NCBI RefSeq assembly: GCF_006438925.1
Contig: NZ_RCZA01000007.1
Coordinates: 189,611 to 253,610, forward strand
Direction: 5' to 3'
DNA length: 64,000 nucleotides
Origin: Pseudomonas mandelii
GTDB taxonomy: Bacteria; Pseudomonadota; Gammaproteobacteria; Pseudomonadales; Pseudomonadaceae
Part shown: in pieces, positions 61,604 through 64,000 of the stretch
How the letters are laid out: each line of letters begins with the position of its first letter
Numbering within the stretch: the stretch's first letter is position 1
Translations under genes and position numbers: made by a program
Notes under the pieces: model-generated
The model's database searches: none
Seen by the model: the letters and a program-made list of their open reading frames with translations, nothing else
Told to the model about the DNA's origin: nothing

Positions 61604-62311
61604 TTACCCCGCCAACCCGACAAACATGTCCTGCACGTCATCGTGGTTATCGAGGCCTTCGAGGAAGGCTTCGACTTCAGCCATCTGCTCATCGCTCAGA
61701 CCGCTGACCGGGTTTTTCGGCTGATAACCCAGCTTGGCCGACAACACGGTGAAACCTTGCTCCGGCAGGGCTTTCTGCACGGCGTCCAGGTCCGCAGGCT
61801 CGGTCAGGAACAGGGTCGTGCCCTCTTCGTCACCCGGCTCGAAATCCTGGGCGCCGGCTTCGATGGCGGCCATTTCCGGATCGGCATCCGGGCTGTCCGG
61901 GGACGCCTCGATCATGCCGACATGGTTGAAGTCCCACGCGACCGAACCGGAAGCGCCCAATTGGCCCTTGCGGAACGCGACGCGGATTTCAGCAACGGTG
62001 CGGTTTATGTTGTCGGTCACGCATTCAACGATCAGCGGCACCTGATGCGGTGCGAAGCCTTCATAGGTCACGCGATGGTATTGCACGGTTTCGCCCAACA
62101 GGCCCGCGCCTTTCTTGATCGCGCGATCCAGGGTTTCCTTGGGCATCGAAGCTTTTTTAGCCTGTTCAACCACCAGACGCAGGTGTGCGTTGGTGGTGAC
62201 ATCGGCACCGTTACGGGCAGCGATGGTGATTTCTTTTACCAGTTTGCCGAAGATCTTGCCCTTGGCGTTAGATGCCGCTTCTTTGTGTTTAACCTTCCAC
62301 TGTGCGCCCAT
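61604..62311 (-). CDS. YebC/PmpR-family protein, YeeN-like
   Basis: A 235-residue protein of the YebC family, with KEAASNAKGKIFGKLVKEITIAARNG at the N-terminus and MPKETLDRAIKKGAG. Family members act as transcription factors or help translate proline-rich stretches. The N-terminus MGAQWKVKHKEA differs from that of canonical YebC and is closer to YeeN, so this may be the second paralog of the genome. Confidence 0.92.
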   Translation of the reverse strand: MGAQWKVKHKEAASNAKGKIFGKLVKEITIAARNGADVTTNAHLRLVVEQAKKASMPKETLDRAIKKGAGLLGETVQYHRVTYEGFAPHQVPLIVECVTDNINRTVAEIRVAFRKGQLGASGSVAWDFNHVGMIEASPDSPDADPEMAAIEAGAQDFEPGDEEGTTLFLTEPADLDAVQKALPEQGFTVLSAKLGYQPKNPVSGLSDEQMAEVEAFLEGLDNHDDVQDMFVGLAG

Positions 62312-62525
62312 TACTCACTCTCTTGATCTGTGGCGCCGAGACATCTATTGGCCGACGCATGGCGCAAGTTTATACGCCCTAAAGTTGGCAATCGACCAAA
62401 AAATCCACCCTGTTCACCCGCATGACGAATCGACATCTTCACCGGCAGTTGTAGGGCGATTCTGAAACTTCGATTTGCGGTGACCATAAAGGGCTGTGGT
62501 TTCGTACCCTCTGCGCCCGAATTCC

Positions 62526-63968
62526 ATGGCAGAAGCGCGTTCGATGCACAACGACAAGGAAAGTCCCTTCACCCTGACACTTCTCGACGGCGATTTGAGT
62601 TTGCAGGTGTTGCAGTTCAGTGGCCGAGAAGCCCTCAACCAGCCCTATCGATTCGACATCGAAGTGATCGGCCTCGCACCGGCCATGAACCTCGACCGAT
62701 TGCTGCAACAGCCGGTGTTCCTCAGTCTGATGGAGGGCCAGGGTATTCATGGCATCCTTCACAGTGCCAGTCGCGAGCATCGCGGCCCACACCGGATCGG
62801 CTACAAACTGGTGCTGGTGCCCTACCTTCAATGGCTCGACCGGCAGCGTTCACGCCGAGTCTTTCATCACCTCAGCGTACCCATGATCCTGCGCCAACTG
62901 CTGGAAGAACATGATGTGCCCGAGGGGAGCTATCGTTTCGAATTATCCAACGGACGCTATCCCGTCCGGCCTTTTTGCATTCAGTACGAGGAGAGCGATC
63001 TGGCATTGCTGCAACGGCTGTGCGAAGAAGAAGGCATTCACTATCATTTCGAACATCAGCGCGAGGGGCATGTGTTGGTCCTGGCGGATGACAGCCTGAG
63101 TTTCCCCCAGGACCCCGTCCTTACGCCTTTCCAGGGCAACGCGCCCGAAGACAGTGACGTGCCCGTGATCAGTGAGTTGTTCCAGCGCCATGACTCGCCG
63201 CCCTTTCCCTCACGACTGGAGGCCAGGAACCGTGGTTCGCAAAAAACCGACGAGGGAGCGGCCAACCACGCTTTCAGCAAACCATTGCCGGTGATGGTCC
63301 GCCCCGCGCCCGAGCACATCCATCACGATCAGTTGAGCCGACGACAACTGGAACGTCTGCGTTGCCAGCACCTGCAGATCCACGGCCAAAGCAACCAGAG
63401 TGCACTGCGCAGCGCACGGATAGTGCAAGTGTCAGAACATCCAATGCCGAATTTCAACGATCAATGGCTGCTCACCGAAACCCGACATCAGGGGCAACAA
63501 CCTTCGATTCTTGCCACCGACAAACCCGTTACTGTCCGCCATTACCGCAATCGGTTCACCGCCATTCCCTGGTCAACGGTCTTCAGGCCGGCGCTCAGAC
63601 AGACCAGGCCGAGCATCCCGGGCTATCAGCCCGCCCGGGTGCTGGGCCCTGCCGGGCAGCCGGCGACGCTGGATGATCGAGGTCGAATACAGGTTGGGCT
63701 GTGGCCAACAGCGCAAGCGGATCCGCTTGAATCTGCCGGTATCTGGTTACCGGTGGCCTTTGCAGCGCCGGACGGCCGGATTGACCCGTCCAGCCTGCCA
63801 AAGGCCGGCAGCGACGTCCTGATCAGTTTTCTCGACAGCGACCCGGACCGACCGGTGCTGTGCGTCGGCATGGGCCATCACCCGCGCACTCGGCCTGTTC
63901 CCGAGCCACGCCGCGATAGCCACTTGCTGCTCGATTGGCTGGTCAATCGCTCGGACCTCACGCCCTGA
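62526..63968 (+). CDS. Short VgrG-like type VI spike protein
   Basis: A VgrG-family protein of about 480 residues. The gp27-like N-terminal part has YRFDIEV, LLQQPVFLSL, GIHGILHSAS, FCIQYEESDLALLQRLCEEEGIHYHF and PHxxLR-like later segments; the gp5-like OB domain near 395-465 has DDRGRIQVGLWP and LISFLDSDPDRPVLCVG. The protein stops there with no C-terminal beta-helix or effector, shorter than the usual 650 or so. The start could be 62526 or 62544; neither has a strong ribosome site. Confidence 0.85.
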   Translation: MAEARSMHNDKESPFTLTLLDGDLSLQVLQFSGREALNQPYRFDIEVIGLAPAMNLDRLLQQPVFLSLMEGQGIHGILHSASREHRGPHRIGYKLVLVPYLQWLDRQRSRRVFHHLSVPMILRQLLEEHDVPEGSYRFELSNGRYPVRPFCIQYEESDLALLQRLCEEEGIHYHFEHQREGHVLVLADDSLSFPQDPVLTPFQGNAPEDSDVPVISELFQRHDSPPFPSRLEARNRGSQKTDEGAANHAFSKPLPVMVRPAPEHIHHDQLSRRQLERLRCQHLQIHGQSNQSALRSARIVQVSEHPMPNFNDQWLLTETRHQGQQPSILATDKPVTVRHYRNRFTAIPWSTVFRPALRQTRPSIPGYQPARVLGPAGQPATLDDRGRIQVGLWPTAQADPLESAGIWLPVAFAAPDGRIDPSSLPKAGSDVLISFLDSDPDRPVLCVGMGHHPRTRPVPEPRRDSHLLLDWLVNRSDLTP

Positions 63969-64000
63969 CACTCAGACCTTGTCGGCCTTGCCTGCCGCCG

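Overview
The window is chromosomal DNA of a fluorescent-group Pseudomonas. Supporting this are the high GC, the OprI lipoprotein, the EF-P/EarP pair, CysB, the liu leucine catabolism genes, REP/REPIN repeats of the P. fluorescens type, and two Pseudomonas-specific small RNAs (CrcY and a PrrF RNA). I see no tRNA, rRNA, CRISPR array or insertion sequence. The species call is inference from gene content.

Layout. 1-9.4 kb: 3' end of a class II DAHP synthase, an AlkZ/YcaQ-type glycosylase, DUF1127, two LysR regulators flanking a TauE/SafE permease, the ohrR-ohr peroxide pair with operators, an exported esterase, then efp and earP. 9.5-16.6 kb: small proteins, cysB, a universal stress protein bordered by a long hairpin, a cN-I nucleotidase, a ketopantoate-reductase-like enzyme, a thioredoxin-like protein, a PilZ-like protein, a class I DAHP synthase and a GNAT protein. 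16.6-27 kb: oprI, an L,D-transpeptidase, tesA divergent from a YbbA/YbbP-type ABC pair, greB, doxX, an MltF-type lytic transglycosylase and tatD. 27-39 kb: acyl-CoA dehydrogenase with a LysR regulator, liuR, liuE, the CrcY small RNA, an acyl-CoA synthetase and liuABCD; three LiuR-type boxes tie these together. 39-43.7 kb: an S24 repressor-family protein without its catalytic dyad, a DUF6124 protein, a Fur-controlled PrrF RNA, an M14 carboxypeptidase, and an HxlR/MFS divergent pair. 43.7-50.7 kb: cytochrome b561, a catalase-fold peroxidase, a crotonase, a membrane flavoprotein and a stand-alone amino-acid adenylation protein, all on the minus strand, divergent from an ECF sigma/anti-sigma pair. 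50.8-58.7 kb: IclR regulator, three ABC transporter genes, a three-subunit HcnABC-like dehydrogenase and the binding protein. 58.8-64 kb: a ZapE-type ATPase, a leucine-rich-repeat protein kinase, a YebC-family protein and a short VgrG.

Two blocks look least explained. The first is the adenylation/membrane-flavoprotein/crotonase set next to a peroxidase and ECF sigma pair; its membrane protein carries an HSFA motif resembling the FAD motif of ferric reductases and NADPH oxidases. The second is the uptake-plus-oxidation operon under IclR control, whose substrate cannot be read from the sequence. REPIN elements of two families (tgtgggagcgag type and gtaggagctg/gatctttt type) sit in many of the intergenic gaps, and one appears to have split a translationally coupled gene pair.
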